A stretch of DNA of 9,064 bases from Cyanobacteria bacterium UBA8156. GTDB lineage: Bacteria > Cyanobacteriota > Cyanobacteriia > Pseudanabaenales > Pseudanabaenaceae. Location: the NCBI GenBank assembly GCA_003456125.1, contig DMPD01000227.1, forward strand, positions 1-9,064, given 5' to 3'. Both the position numbers and the translations under genes were made by a program. The notes beneath the pieces were generated by a model that saw only the letters and a program-made list of their open reading frames with translations, was not told the origin of the DNA and did not search any database. This document shows positions 1 to 7,487 of the stretch, piece by piece. The first letter of the stretch is position 1. Each line of letters opens with the position of its first letter.

Positions 1-3000
1 TTCAATACCTACATCAAGCCCATTGACCCAATTCTCAATGCCCTCAATAAAGAGGTTGGTTTTCTGAAAAGCATTGGACTGGTCAGTGTATTTGATCGCA
101 ACGGTGACGGCAAAGCCACGGTCTTGGAAATTGCCGGAACCATTGGCGGTGCAGCGGGCAACAATACTTTGGCCAATAGCATTCGGACGTTTACAACCCT
201 GATTGAGAACATTCAAGGCATCCGTACATTTATTGGCGATCTTGCTAACTTGGGTGAAAATGAGAGCCTCGTCATCGACTTAATCGATCAGATTCGGTTT
301 GACCAACCGCCTGCACCAACCACGTTTATTCCTTCTGCCACCGCAGATAACAAGTTCCAAGAAGTAATCAATAAGACCAAGAACACACGATCAGGCTCGG
401 CAAGCAAAATCGCACAACTTTTGGAGACTTTACAGAAACTCCCTATCAAACCGCTGATCTTTGAAAACATTCCGGGTCTCTTAGCGGGTCAGGATGTGCC
501 ACTCATTGGGTTGGACTTGCCAAAAGCAGAGTTTCGCTTCAGTGTGGAACGAGAGTTCCCGATTTACACAGGGTTCCCATCTATTAATGGGCTCTTGCAA
601 GGCTCCTTCGGCCTGACCGTCGACGTTGACTTCGGCTTTGACACTTCCGGCATCAACCGACTGGCGAAGAAGATTAAGGAGAAAACATTTAATCCCAACA
701 ATCCGCTGGATATTTTGCTGCCGCTCGATGGATTCTATATCAGCGATCGGGTGAACTTGGATGGTAGCGGGCTCGAAAAGCCGGAACTGACCATGGACGC
801 ACGAATTGCTGTAGGTGCTGGTTTAGACTTTGCCAAGATTGTGGAAGGCTATGTTTTGGGTGGCGTGACGGGCTTGGCCAACCTCGACCTTATTGATGTG
901 GGTGAAGTGCAAAACCAGAGCGACGGTCGCATCCATGCTTCCGAGATTGTGCAGCAAGCCCGGGGCGGATTGTTCAACGTATTTCGTCTCAGCGGTGAGA
1001 TCAACCTCTTCTTGGGGATTTTGGTGAAAGTATTGGGGAGCAAGGTATATGCCCGAGATTTCCCCGTAGCCAAGCTCTTTGAGTTTGATCTTGGACCCAC
1101 GGGCAAGTCCATTGGTTCGGCATTTGATGGCTACGTAACGGGGAGCCTGGTCTTCTTTGATGCCAACTTTAACGGTCTCCGCGATGAGTTTGAGCCTGCC
1201 ACCTTCACCAACGGCGACGGTAGTTATACCCTAGAGACTCCTCTGTTTCTATTTGACACCAACAAAAATGGGGTCATCGATCCAGATGAGGGGCAGATTG
1301 TGATCCTGGGAGGAGCGGATACTTCCACGTTGTTGCCGTTACTAGTACCGATCAAAGCACCGGCAGATTCAACGCAAATCACACCCCTTAACACTTTGGT
1401 GGCCAAGCTATCGGAACTTGATCTCGCTACCGCCGAAACCAAATTGCAAAATGGCTTGGGCTTGGCAATCATTGATGTAGATTTGTTGAGCTTTGACATG
1501 CTGGCTGCCTTGAGCTCTGCCGAACCAGCCTTGCAGCAAAATGGTTTGCTTGTACTCCAAGCTAACACGGTGCTGCAAGTTGTGCTGACCCGAACCGCTC
1601 AAGCTGTTTGGGATAAGCAGCCGATCTTTACCGATCCCGATCCTGATCGGGAAGACCCACGGCTTCTGCTCATGGATCGGGTGGCTAATGCCCTCCTGGA
1701 TCGCTTGGTTGAGGGAATTGGTGGCGGTTCGCCGTTGGCTTTGGGCGACCTGATTGCCATTGAGACGTTGTTAAAAACCGTTGTCGTTGGTCCGGGGGTG
1801 ATCCTGGGCGATCTATTGCAGGCTGAGGCTCCCGACTTGTATGCAGCGATTTTGGCCGATGTGGCGAAGGTGCTGCAAATTGCGAACAATACCGGCAAGA
1901 GTGTGAAGGATCGATTGACGGAGTTGGGTGATGAAATATTTCGACCCCTTCTGGATTTGGATGATTTCCCGGCAGGAGGGGCGTTGGTTCCGGTTACCCA
2001 AGATCTGTTCAGCCGCTTGACGAGGAAGCTAGCGGAGTCGGCCCGGACGGTCGATCAAGCACGGGAACAGGTACTCGAATCCTTTGGTCTGCCCAGCGAT
2101 ATCGATTTGAGAACCTACAATGCAATTGAAGCGGCAAACAATGGCAGCCTGGTGGGATTGAATACTTTTGCTACGCAAGTGAAGCTCCAAAGCCTGTTTA
2201 TTCAGGTTACGGCGCTCCTCCAAGGGCGCGAGGCGGGGGCAGAGCCATTGGTGTTGGCGGAACGGGTTGTGGATGTGGTGTCCCAGTTCTTGCTGACGGG
2301 GGCAGATCTTTCCAATCTCGCTGCCCAGCAAACGCTGCAAAACCTGATTGGTCAGGCGGTACCGCAACTGGGTGCGGGAACCATCGGAGCGATCGCCGCT
2401 CTAATTGCCAATCTCAACAGCAAAATCCAGGGCATCATCAACAATCCCTCTCTGACCATTGAGGAAAAGCTGCTCAACATTGCCGCCATTCAACGGGTCT
2501 CGCAGAACGAATTTGCCCAAGCACTCGAGGATGTGGGAGCCGGCACCAAAACGGTGGGTGCCTTGCAGTCCGAGTTTACGGGCAGCAATCTAGACACGTT
2601 GATTGCCGAGGCTCTCCAGGTTGTCAACAATCCGGCGGTGCGGGTGGAAGTGGACAACAACCCTCCAGTGGCGGCAAACGATCGGGCGGTCACGGGCGGC
2701 AACCCCATTACCATCGATGTGCTGGCGAACGACAGCGATCCCGATGGCGATCCGCTGACGGTCACATTGGTCACTTCCACGGTACAAAATCCAGCGTTTG
2801 TGGGCACCAACGAGCAAACCGGCGGCAAAGCCGCGATTACTGCCGATGGTAAATCAGTGTTGTTCACCCCCAACCCAGACTTTAAGGGAACTACGGTTCT
2901 CAACTATGCGATCGCCGATGGTCGGGGTGGTGTGGCCAATGCCCAAATCGCTCTTTCGGCGTTGCCAGGTGTGTATATCGACAAAACCACCCTCCAAACT

Positions 3001-3834
3001 GCTGAGGATGGTGCCAGCGATTCTTTCCGGGTCAACCTCAAGTCTGAGCCTACCGCGTCGGTCACGATCAACTTCACGTTCAATCCGGTGGAAGGGCGTC
3101 TATCTACTAGCACGTTGACTTTCAATGCCAGCAACTGGTTTACGCCGCAAACCGTGACCGTAACCGGTGTGAATGATTTTGTACTTGACGGTAACGTGGC
3201 GTACACCATCAATTCCACCATTGCGACCAATGATGCCAACTACACAGCGATCGTGCCTACTCCTGTTTCCGTAACCAATGTGGCAACGTTCACTCTGGCC
3301 GGTACGGCGAATTCTTCGCCGGGTGTACTGTCTCAAGCGGTTGGGGTCGGTGGCTCAATTGTCCTTGGGAATAGGAACTCCGATGTGACCAAAGGTAGCA
3401 ATGGTGCCGATACTATTTCAGCTTTTGATGGCGACGACTTGGTCATTGGTGGTGACGGCAACGATTCGATTGACGGTGGCTTAGGCAACGACACGCTGTT
3501 TGGCGGCAAGGGGAGTGACACCCTCATCGGCAGCATCGGTAGCGATGTCATCTTTTACTCTGCCCCGGACGAAGGGGTGGATGCCATCTCTGGCTTCTTG
3601 GTCACCGAAGATAAGCTGGCATTCTTTGGTCAGGCTTTTGGTCTGACGCCGGGGGCTTTGGCGGCATCGCAATTCACAACCGGTACGGCTGCCACCGCAA
3701 TAGCTCACCGCTTTGTGTACAATGCGGGCCAACTGTTCTTTGACCCGGATGGGAGCGGGGCGCTACCGCAAGTGCCACTGGCTAGCTTCGTTGGTACACC
3801 ATTGATTACCAACACCAACTTCGTCATTATCTAG
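1..3834 (+). CDS. Large secreted RTX calcium-binding adhesin-like protein, 5'-truncated by the window
   Basis: The frame is open from base 1 to the TAG at 3832, giving 1277 codons with the start upstream; a TTG at 124 is internal and splits an EF-hand-like loop. Residues below count from codon 1. Visible in order: a 12-residue calcium loop at 32-43 (D32, N34, D36, G37, E43); a beta-rich region at about 170-380 with a degenerate loop (D308, G309, I311, E315); paired Asp-rich loops at 387-398 and 419-430 around a carboxypeptidase-regulatory/SdrD-like segment; a long, probably helical, unassigned region at about 440-880; a cadherin-like/Big_9-type domain at 885-988 with an NDSDPDGDP motif; a second beta domain at 991-1095 of the kind repeated in large bacterial surface proteins; six RTX nonapeptides at 1131-1184; and a C-terminal cap at 1185-1277 typical of cyanobacterial RTX proteins. 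Such proteins are normally exported by type I secretion through an uncleaved C-terminal signal and fold on binding external calcium. An adhesive or S-layer-like role is inference. The gene samples at about 45-55% G+C, lower than its neighbours. No transporter genes are in the window. Confidence 0.88.
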   Translation, partial: FNTYIKPIDPILNALNKEVGFLKSIGLVSVFDRNGDGKATVLEIAGTIGGAAGNNTLANSIRTFTTLIENIQGIRTFIGDLANLGENESLVIDLIDQIRFDQPPAPTTFIPSATADNKFQEVINKTKNTRSGSASKIAQLLETLQKLPIKPLIFENIPGLLAGQDVPLIGLDLPKAEFRFSVEREFPIYTGFPSINGLLQGSFGLTVDVDFGFDTSGINRLAKKIKEKTFNPNNPLDILLPLDGFYISDRVNLDGSGLEKPELTMDARIAVGAGLDFAKIVEGYVLGGVTGLANLDLIDVGEVQNQSDGRIHASEIVQQARGGLFNVFRLSGEINLFLGILVKVLGSKVYARDFPVAKLFEFDLGPTGKSIGSAFDGYVTGSLVFFDANFNGLRDEFEPATFTNGDGSYTLETPLFLFDTNKNGVIDPDEGQIVILGGADTSTLLPLLVPIKAPADSTQITPLNTLVAKLSELDLATAETKLQNGLGLAIIDVDLLSFDMLAALSSAEPALQQNGLLVLQANTVLQVVLTRTAQAVWDKQPIFTDPDPDREDPRLLLMDRVANALLDRLVEGIGGGSPLALGDLIAIETLLKTVVVGPGVILGDLLQAEAPDLYAAILADVAKVLQIANNTGKSVKDRLTELGDEIFRPLLDLDDFPAGGALVPVTQDLFSRLTRKLAESARTVDQAREQVLESFGLPSDIDLRTYNAIEAANNGSLVGLNTFATQVKLQSLFIQVTALLQGREAGAEPLVLAERVVDVVSQFLLTGADLSNLAAQQTLQNLIGQAVPQLGAGTIGAIAALIANLNSKIQGIINNPSLTIEEKLLNIAAIQRVSQNEFAQALEDVGAGTKTVGALQSEFTGSNLDTLIAEALQVVNNPAVRVEVDNNPPVAANDRAVTGGNPITIDVLANDSDPDGDPLTVTLVTSTVQNPAFVGTNEQTGGKAAITADGKSVLFTPNPDFKGTTVLNYAIADGRGGVANAQIALSALPGVYIDKTTLQTAEDGASDSFRVNLKSEPTASVTINFTFNPVEGRLSTSTLTFNASNWFTPQTVTVTGVNDFVLDGNVAYTINSTIATNDANYTAIVPTPVSVTNVATFTLAGTANSSPGVLSQAVGVGGSIVLGNRNSDVTKGSNGADTISAFDGDDLVIGGDGNDSIDGGLGNDTLFGGKGSDTLIGSIGSDVIFYSAPDEGVDAISGFLVTEDKLAFFGQAFGLTPGALAASQFTTGTAATAIAHRFVYNAGQLFFDPDGSGALPQVPLASFVGTPLITNTNFVII
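3391..3552 (+). repeat. Six tandem RTX nonapeptide repeats (hemolysin-type calcium-binding)
   Basis: Six consecutive nine-residue units run from codon 1131 to 1184 of the large secreted protein: KGSNGADTI, SAFDGDDLV, IGGDGNDSI, DGGLGNDTL, FGGKGSDTL and IGSIGSDVI. The middle units fit the consensus GGxGxDxUx best and the two ends are degenerate, as is usual at block edges. In characterised RTX proteins such units form a parallel beta-roll that binds one calcium ion per pair of turns, after export. The block is short, so it probably acts as the folding and secretion module, not as the main structural body. The DNA itself is only loosely repetitive, so the array is old and conserved at protein level. 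Confidence 0.9.
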
Positions 3835-3846
3835 TTGAGCGTGACG

Positions 3847-3879
3847 CGAAACCCTCTCCCGATTGAGAAGAGGGTTTCG
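3847..3879. terminator. Hairpin between convergent genes, probable bidirectional terminator
   Basis: CGAAACCCTCT (3847-3857) pairs perfectly with AGAGGGTTTCG (3869-3879), an 11-bp stem around an 11-nt loop. It fills the 58-bp gap between the stop of the RTX gene (3834) and the stop of the convergent hemB (3893), where a shared terminator is expected. Neither strand has a run of T after the stem, so it is not a canonical intrinsic terminator; cyanobacteria, which lack Rho, often have weak U-tracts. A role in mRNA 3'-end protection is the alternative. Confidence 0.65.
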
Positions 3880-3892
3880 ATATTGCCTTAGC

Positions 3893-4900
<1,008 letters not shown>

Positions 4901-5920
4901 TTAGCAGGTTGGGGACCCCGAAGGACTGGAGGTGGGCAACGGCTGGGCTTTGACTTGCCTTAGGAAATTCGCCAGGTCTTCGTAGGTACCGGCGTAGGTG
5001 TCGGTGGGAACATCGTAGCCCTTGAGGGTCACGGTGTGCTTCTGGAACGGCAACCACACCGCCGCATGGGGCGATTGCTCGTAGGTGGTTTCCCCCAGAC
5101 AAATGTCGCAGCCCAAGGGCTTGGTAGCGGACTCCAAGCGGAAGGCGGCGTTGACCGTGTCCCCCAAAGCCGTGTACTCCGGGCGATCGCCCATGCCCAT
5201 CTGCCCTACAATCGCCTGGCCCGTGTTTACCCCGGCCCCAATCCGCAACCGAAAGGGCAACGGAAAGCGATCGTTGAGGCTATCGCTCATGGCATAGAGG
5301 TCGTACAACGCCTGAAACACGTTGAGCACCTCCCCCGGCACAATGCGTTCGGTACCCCGCACCACCTCGTGCACCCACACCGCCATGATCGCATCGCCAA
5401 TGTATTTATCGACGCCGCTGCCGTGTTGGCGGATGATTTCCCCTGCCTTGGCGAACCAGGTGCCGATCACCTGCGACAACATCTGTTCTTCGAGTTGGCG
5501 GGTCAACCCCGTAAAATTGCGAATGTCAATCACCAAGACCGTGATCAACCGCCGCTGGTGCAGCATTACTGTGGAGCGCTGGGCCTTGATATTTTTGACC
5601 GCCGGCAGGGGCGTATCGCATCCCCACAACAAAATCTCGGTGGTGCCCAAGGTAATGCGATCGCCGTTTTGCAATACCACCGGAATCGAGACCCGTCGTC
5701 CGTTCAGAAACGTACCGTTAAGACTGCCCAAGTCAATCAGATAAAACTGCCCGGATTCCATGTACTGCAGCATGGCGTGGTTGCGGGAAGCCCATTGATC
5801 TTCGAGCACAATATCGTTGTCTTCGTTGCGCCCCAACGTCCAGGCGGCATTCCCCGCCAAAGGCACCGTATTTTCGGTGTCTTCGTAGCGGATAACCAGG
5901 TAAGGCCCTTCGGTAACCAT
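4901..5920 (-). CDS. FHA-domain class III adenylate/guanylate cyclase
   Basis: This is a 339-residue soluble protein with no evident membrane segment. The FHA domain lies at about 5-100: LGRNEDNDIVL with R31, the phosphothreonine-binding SRNH at 45-48, and GSLNGTFLNG at 65-74. Such domains bind phosphothreonine partners, so a Ser/Thr kinase input is plausible. The class III catalytic domain spans about 120-312. Metal-binding aspartates are D132 (VIDIRNF) and D176 (DKYIGDA); the base-recognition pair is K172 and T250 (EYTALGD); transition-state residues are N257 and R261 (GDTVNAAFRLE). All key positions are present, so it should be active as a homodimer. Lys plus Thr is typical of class IIIb adenylate cyclases, which include the bicarbonate-stimulated cyanobacterial CyaC and CyaB1, so cAMP is the likeliest product. 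A Pro/Ser-rich tail follows residue 328. The ATG at 5920 places the start just before the FHA fold; a TTG at 5962 would add 14 unremarkable residues. It lies directly upstream of hemB and diverges from the DUF4346 gene. Confidence 0.93.
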   Translation of the reverse strand: MVTEGPYLVIRYEDTENTVPLAGNAAWTLGRNEDNDIVLEDQWASRNHAMLQYMESGQFYLIDLGSLNGTFLNGRRVSIPVVLQNGDRITLGTTEILLWGCDTPLPAVKNIKAQRSTVMLHQRRLITVLVIDIRNFTGLTRQLEEQMLSQVIGTWFAKAGEIIRQHGSGVDKYIGDAIMAVWVHEVVRGTERIVPGEVLNVFQALYDLYAMSDSLNDRFPLPFRLRIGAGVNTGQAIVGQMGMGDRPEYTALGDTVNAAFRLESATKPLGCDICLGETTYEQSPHAAVWLPFQKHTVTLKGYDVPTDTYAGTYEDLANFLRQVKAQPLPTSSPSGSPTC

Positions 5921-6104
5921 AGGTGTCAATGGATTTTGAGGCAAGCAAAGTTCGGTCGCCAAAGGTATCTTACCCGATTCTTTCCCACGGTCCCGAGGCG
6001 ATCTGGGCTTGGAACCTTGCCCTCATCCCCAAGCCCTGGCACCCCCTGCTTACGCAGAATTGCCATACTATAGAAAAACCCGTTTTTGGATTGACGCGCC
6101 CCCC
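5921..6104. promoter_or_regulatory. Divergent intergenic region, probable back-to-back promoters
   Basis: This gap separates the start codons of the minus-strand cyclase and the plus-strand DUF4346 gene. On the plus strand a TGCCATACTATAG stretch at 6061-6073 contains weak -10-like hexamers (CATACT behind an extended-type TG, or TACTAT). A start of transcription just downstream would leave a leader of about 30 nt before the GTG at 6105. On the minus strand a TAAGAT hexamer (complement of 5966-5971) sits about 45 nt before the cyclase ATG. Neither has a recognisable -35 box. No operator palindrome or CRP-like TGTGA/TCACA pair is visible here. If the longer TTG-start versions of the two genes were right, the gap would shrink to 46 bp. 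Confidence 0.3.
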
Positions 6105-6500
6105 GTGCCTCCTCTGACGCCCGAAGAACGGCAAGCTCGCCAAAGCCTCGACGATCGCCTATCCCGCCGTCCCTTGACCCTCGATCCGGGGGGCTATATG
6201 GTGATTTTTGTCGATGACCAGACCCAAGAATTGGTGGCCAAATTCTATACAAATTTCATCAATGAGCAGGGCTTGGCCTGCGATCCAGCCACCGGCCAGC
6301 CCATCCCCTGCGCCGGGGGTACGCCCCGCCAAGCGGTGCAAATCTACCGGGGGCGAACGGCCAAGGAACTCTGTATCGCTTTGTTGGAGGGGGACAACCC
6401 CATCCCCATCACGCGGCTAGACCATGCAGCCTACTTGGGGCGAGAATGTCAGCGGGCCGAAGAAGCGTTGCGGCACGGTACCGCCTACATTCAAGACTAG
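6105..6500 (+). CDS. DUF4346 family protein of unknown function
   Basis: The 131-residue product matches the cyanobacterial DUF4346 family as I remember it: an N-terminal LDDRLSRRPLTLDPGGYMVI segment (15-34), a short beta strand with VDDQ, YRGRTAKELC (81-90), LDHAAYLGRE (105-114) and a C-terminal AYIQD. There is no signal peptide or membrane segment, so it is probably cytoplasmic. In archaea and some other bacteria this domain occurs with pterin-binding, dihydropteroate-synthase-like or methyltransferase-associated proteins; that is family knowledge and does not assign a reaction here. The start is uncertain. The GTG at 6105 puts the start just before the conserved part and leaves the TACTATAG stretch as a possible promoter. 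TTG codons at 6060 and 6009 would add 15 or 32 proline-rich residues that do not look conserved. No strong Shine-Dalgarno sequence precedes any of them. prmA follows after 65 bp on the same strand. Confidence 0.82.
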   Translation: MPPLTPEERQARQSLDDRLSRRPLTLDPGGYMVIFVDDQTQELVAKFYTNFINEQGLACDPATGQPIPCAGGTPRQAVQIYRGRTAKELCIALLEGDNPIPITRLDHAAYLGRECQRAEEALRHGTAYIQD

Positions 6501-6565
6501 GCAGAAAAGTTTCCGCGAAGAGGTTAAGATCAGGGTTCGGGCCTCAACGCAGAACAGCTAGCCCT

Positions 6566-7480
6566 ATGAGCAATCAGCCTTGGTGGGAAATCCAGGTGAC
6601 GGCCCCACCGTCCCTGGAAGAGAGTGTTTTTTGGCGGTTGTCGCGCTTTGGTTGCCGGGGCATGGTGACCGAGACCGAAGGCTCCGAGGTCCGGTTACGC
6701 AGCTATATCCCCCAACAACAAGCAACGTGGTTGGATTTGGCGGCGTTGACCCTGTGGCTGCGGCAAGATGCCCTGTTGCTGGATGCACCGGAACCGCAGG
6801 TACGGTGCGAAGCCCTGGCCGAAGAGGACTGGAACCAAAGTTGGAAGCGCCATTGGCAGCCGCTGGAGGTGGGGGATACCCTGGCGGTGTATCCGGCATG
6901 GATTCCGGTACCGGCGGATTTGACCCGCCAAGCCATTCGCATCGATCCCGGCAATGCCTTTGGTACGGGCGATCACCCCACCACCAAAATGTGTTTGGAA
7001 GCCCTGGAATTTCGCTTGGCGGGGGAAAAGGATTTGCGCGAATTCACCTTGGCCGACGTGGGTTGCGGTTCCGGCATCTTGGGGGTGGGGGCCTATTTGC
7101 TGGGGTGCCCCAAAATGTATTTGGTCGATACCGATCCCTTGGCGGTACAGGCCAGCGCCGAAAATCTGGCTTTGAATGAGGTTCCCAACGAAGCCTATTG
7201 GCTGCGGGAAGGGAGTTTGGGAGAATTGCTGTCGGTGTTGCCGGAGCCGGTGAAGGGGTTTGCCTGCAACATTCAAACGGAGATTATTGTGGGGATGGTG
7301 CCCTATTTCGCCCAGCTGACCCAACCCGATGGCTGGGGCATCCTCAGCGGCATTCCCATCGAAAAATACCCCACCTTGGCCGAAGCTCTGGAGCGGGAAA
7401 AATGGACGGTGGCGACCCTCTGGAAACGCCAGGGATGGGCCTGCCTCACGATTCGCCGCCAACCGCCCCGCCCTTTCTGA
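6566..7480 (+). CDS. prmA: Ribosomal protein L11 methyltransferase
   Basis: PrmA uses S-adenosylmethionine to trimethylate lysines and the N-terminus of ribosomal protein L11 in the cytoplasm. The product has 304 residues, close to the usual ~295. The N-terminal L11-recognition domain is about residues 1-60 (WWEIQV near the start), followed by the linker signature LAEEDWNQSWKRHW (84-97). The catalytic Rossmann domain shows DPGNAFGTGDHPTT at 127-140, motif I DVGCGSGILG at 164-173, the acidic end of strand 2 in LVDTD at 186-190, and the motif IV position as FACNIQTEII at 232-241, where most homologues read VANIL. The ATG at 6566 gives the normal N-terminus; the frame is open further upstream, but those 40 arginine-rich residues overlap the previous gene and are not expected. 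No clear Shine-Dalgarno sequence precedes the ATG. uvrA follows after 7 bp, suggesting an operon. Confidence 0.95.
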   Translation: MSNQPWWEIQVTAPPSLEESVFWRLSRFGCRGMVTETEGSEVRLRSYIPQQQATWLDLAALTLWLRQDALLLDAPEPQVRCEALAEEDWNQSWKRHWQPLEVGDTLAVYPAWIPVPADLTRQAIRIDPGNAFGTGDHPTTKMCLEALEFRLAGEKDLREFTLADVGCGSGILGVGAYLLGCPKMYLVDTDPLAVQASAENLALNEVPNEAYWLREGSLGELLSVLPEPVKGFACNIQTEIIVGMVPYFAQLTQPDGWGILSGIPIEKYPTLAEALEREKWTVATLWKRQGWACLTIRRQPPRPF

Positions 7481-7484
7481 GGTG
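7479..7484 (+). promoter_or_regulatory. Ribosome binding site of uvrA overlapping the prmA stop codon
   Basis: GAGGTG at 7479-7484 begins inside the TGA stop codon of prmA (7478-7480) and lies just before the uvrA ATG at 7488; its GAGG core is five nucleotides from the start codon. It is the clearest Shine-Dalgarno sequence in the window. The arrangement fixes the uvrA start and makes translational coupling between the two genes likely. Confidence 0.75.
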
Positions 7485-7487
7485 ATT

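Noticed and set aside
124..126. TTG as start codon of the RTX gene
   Set aside because: The frame is open upstream to base 1, and the TTG encodes a residue inside a 12-residue EF-hand-like loop (codons 32-43), so it cannot be the real start.
1636..1651. Inverted repeat CCCGATC-CT-GATCGGG inside the RTX gene
   Set aside because: It encodes a DPDPD-type run in frame, and GATC-rich codons make such palindromes by chance; there is no regulatory context.
2029..2903. Several minus-strand open frames of 75-137 codons across the RTX gene
   Set aside because: They have no motif or ribosome binding site, overlap one another in different frames, and lie antisense to continuous coding sequence.
5036..6073. 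Long plus-strand open frame of 345 codons across the cyclase gene
   Set aside because: It is the reverse complement shadow of the FHA-cyclase gene, which has all family motifs; the shadow has none.
6525..6530. TAAGAT as a -10 box for prmA
   Set aside because: No -35-like hexamer lies 16-18 bp upstream, and the gap to the preceding gene is only 65 bp, so read-through is as likely; not strong enough to list.
6446..6565. Forty-residue upstream extension of PrmA
   Set aside because: It overlaps the end of the DUF4346 gene, is arginine-rich, and PrmA proteins normally begin with the short WW/WxE-type N-terminus found at the ATG 6566.
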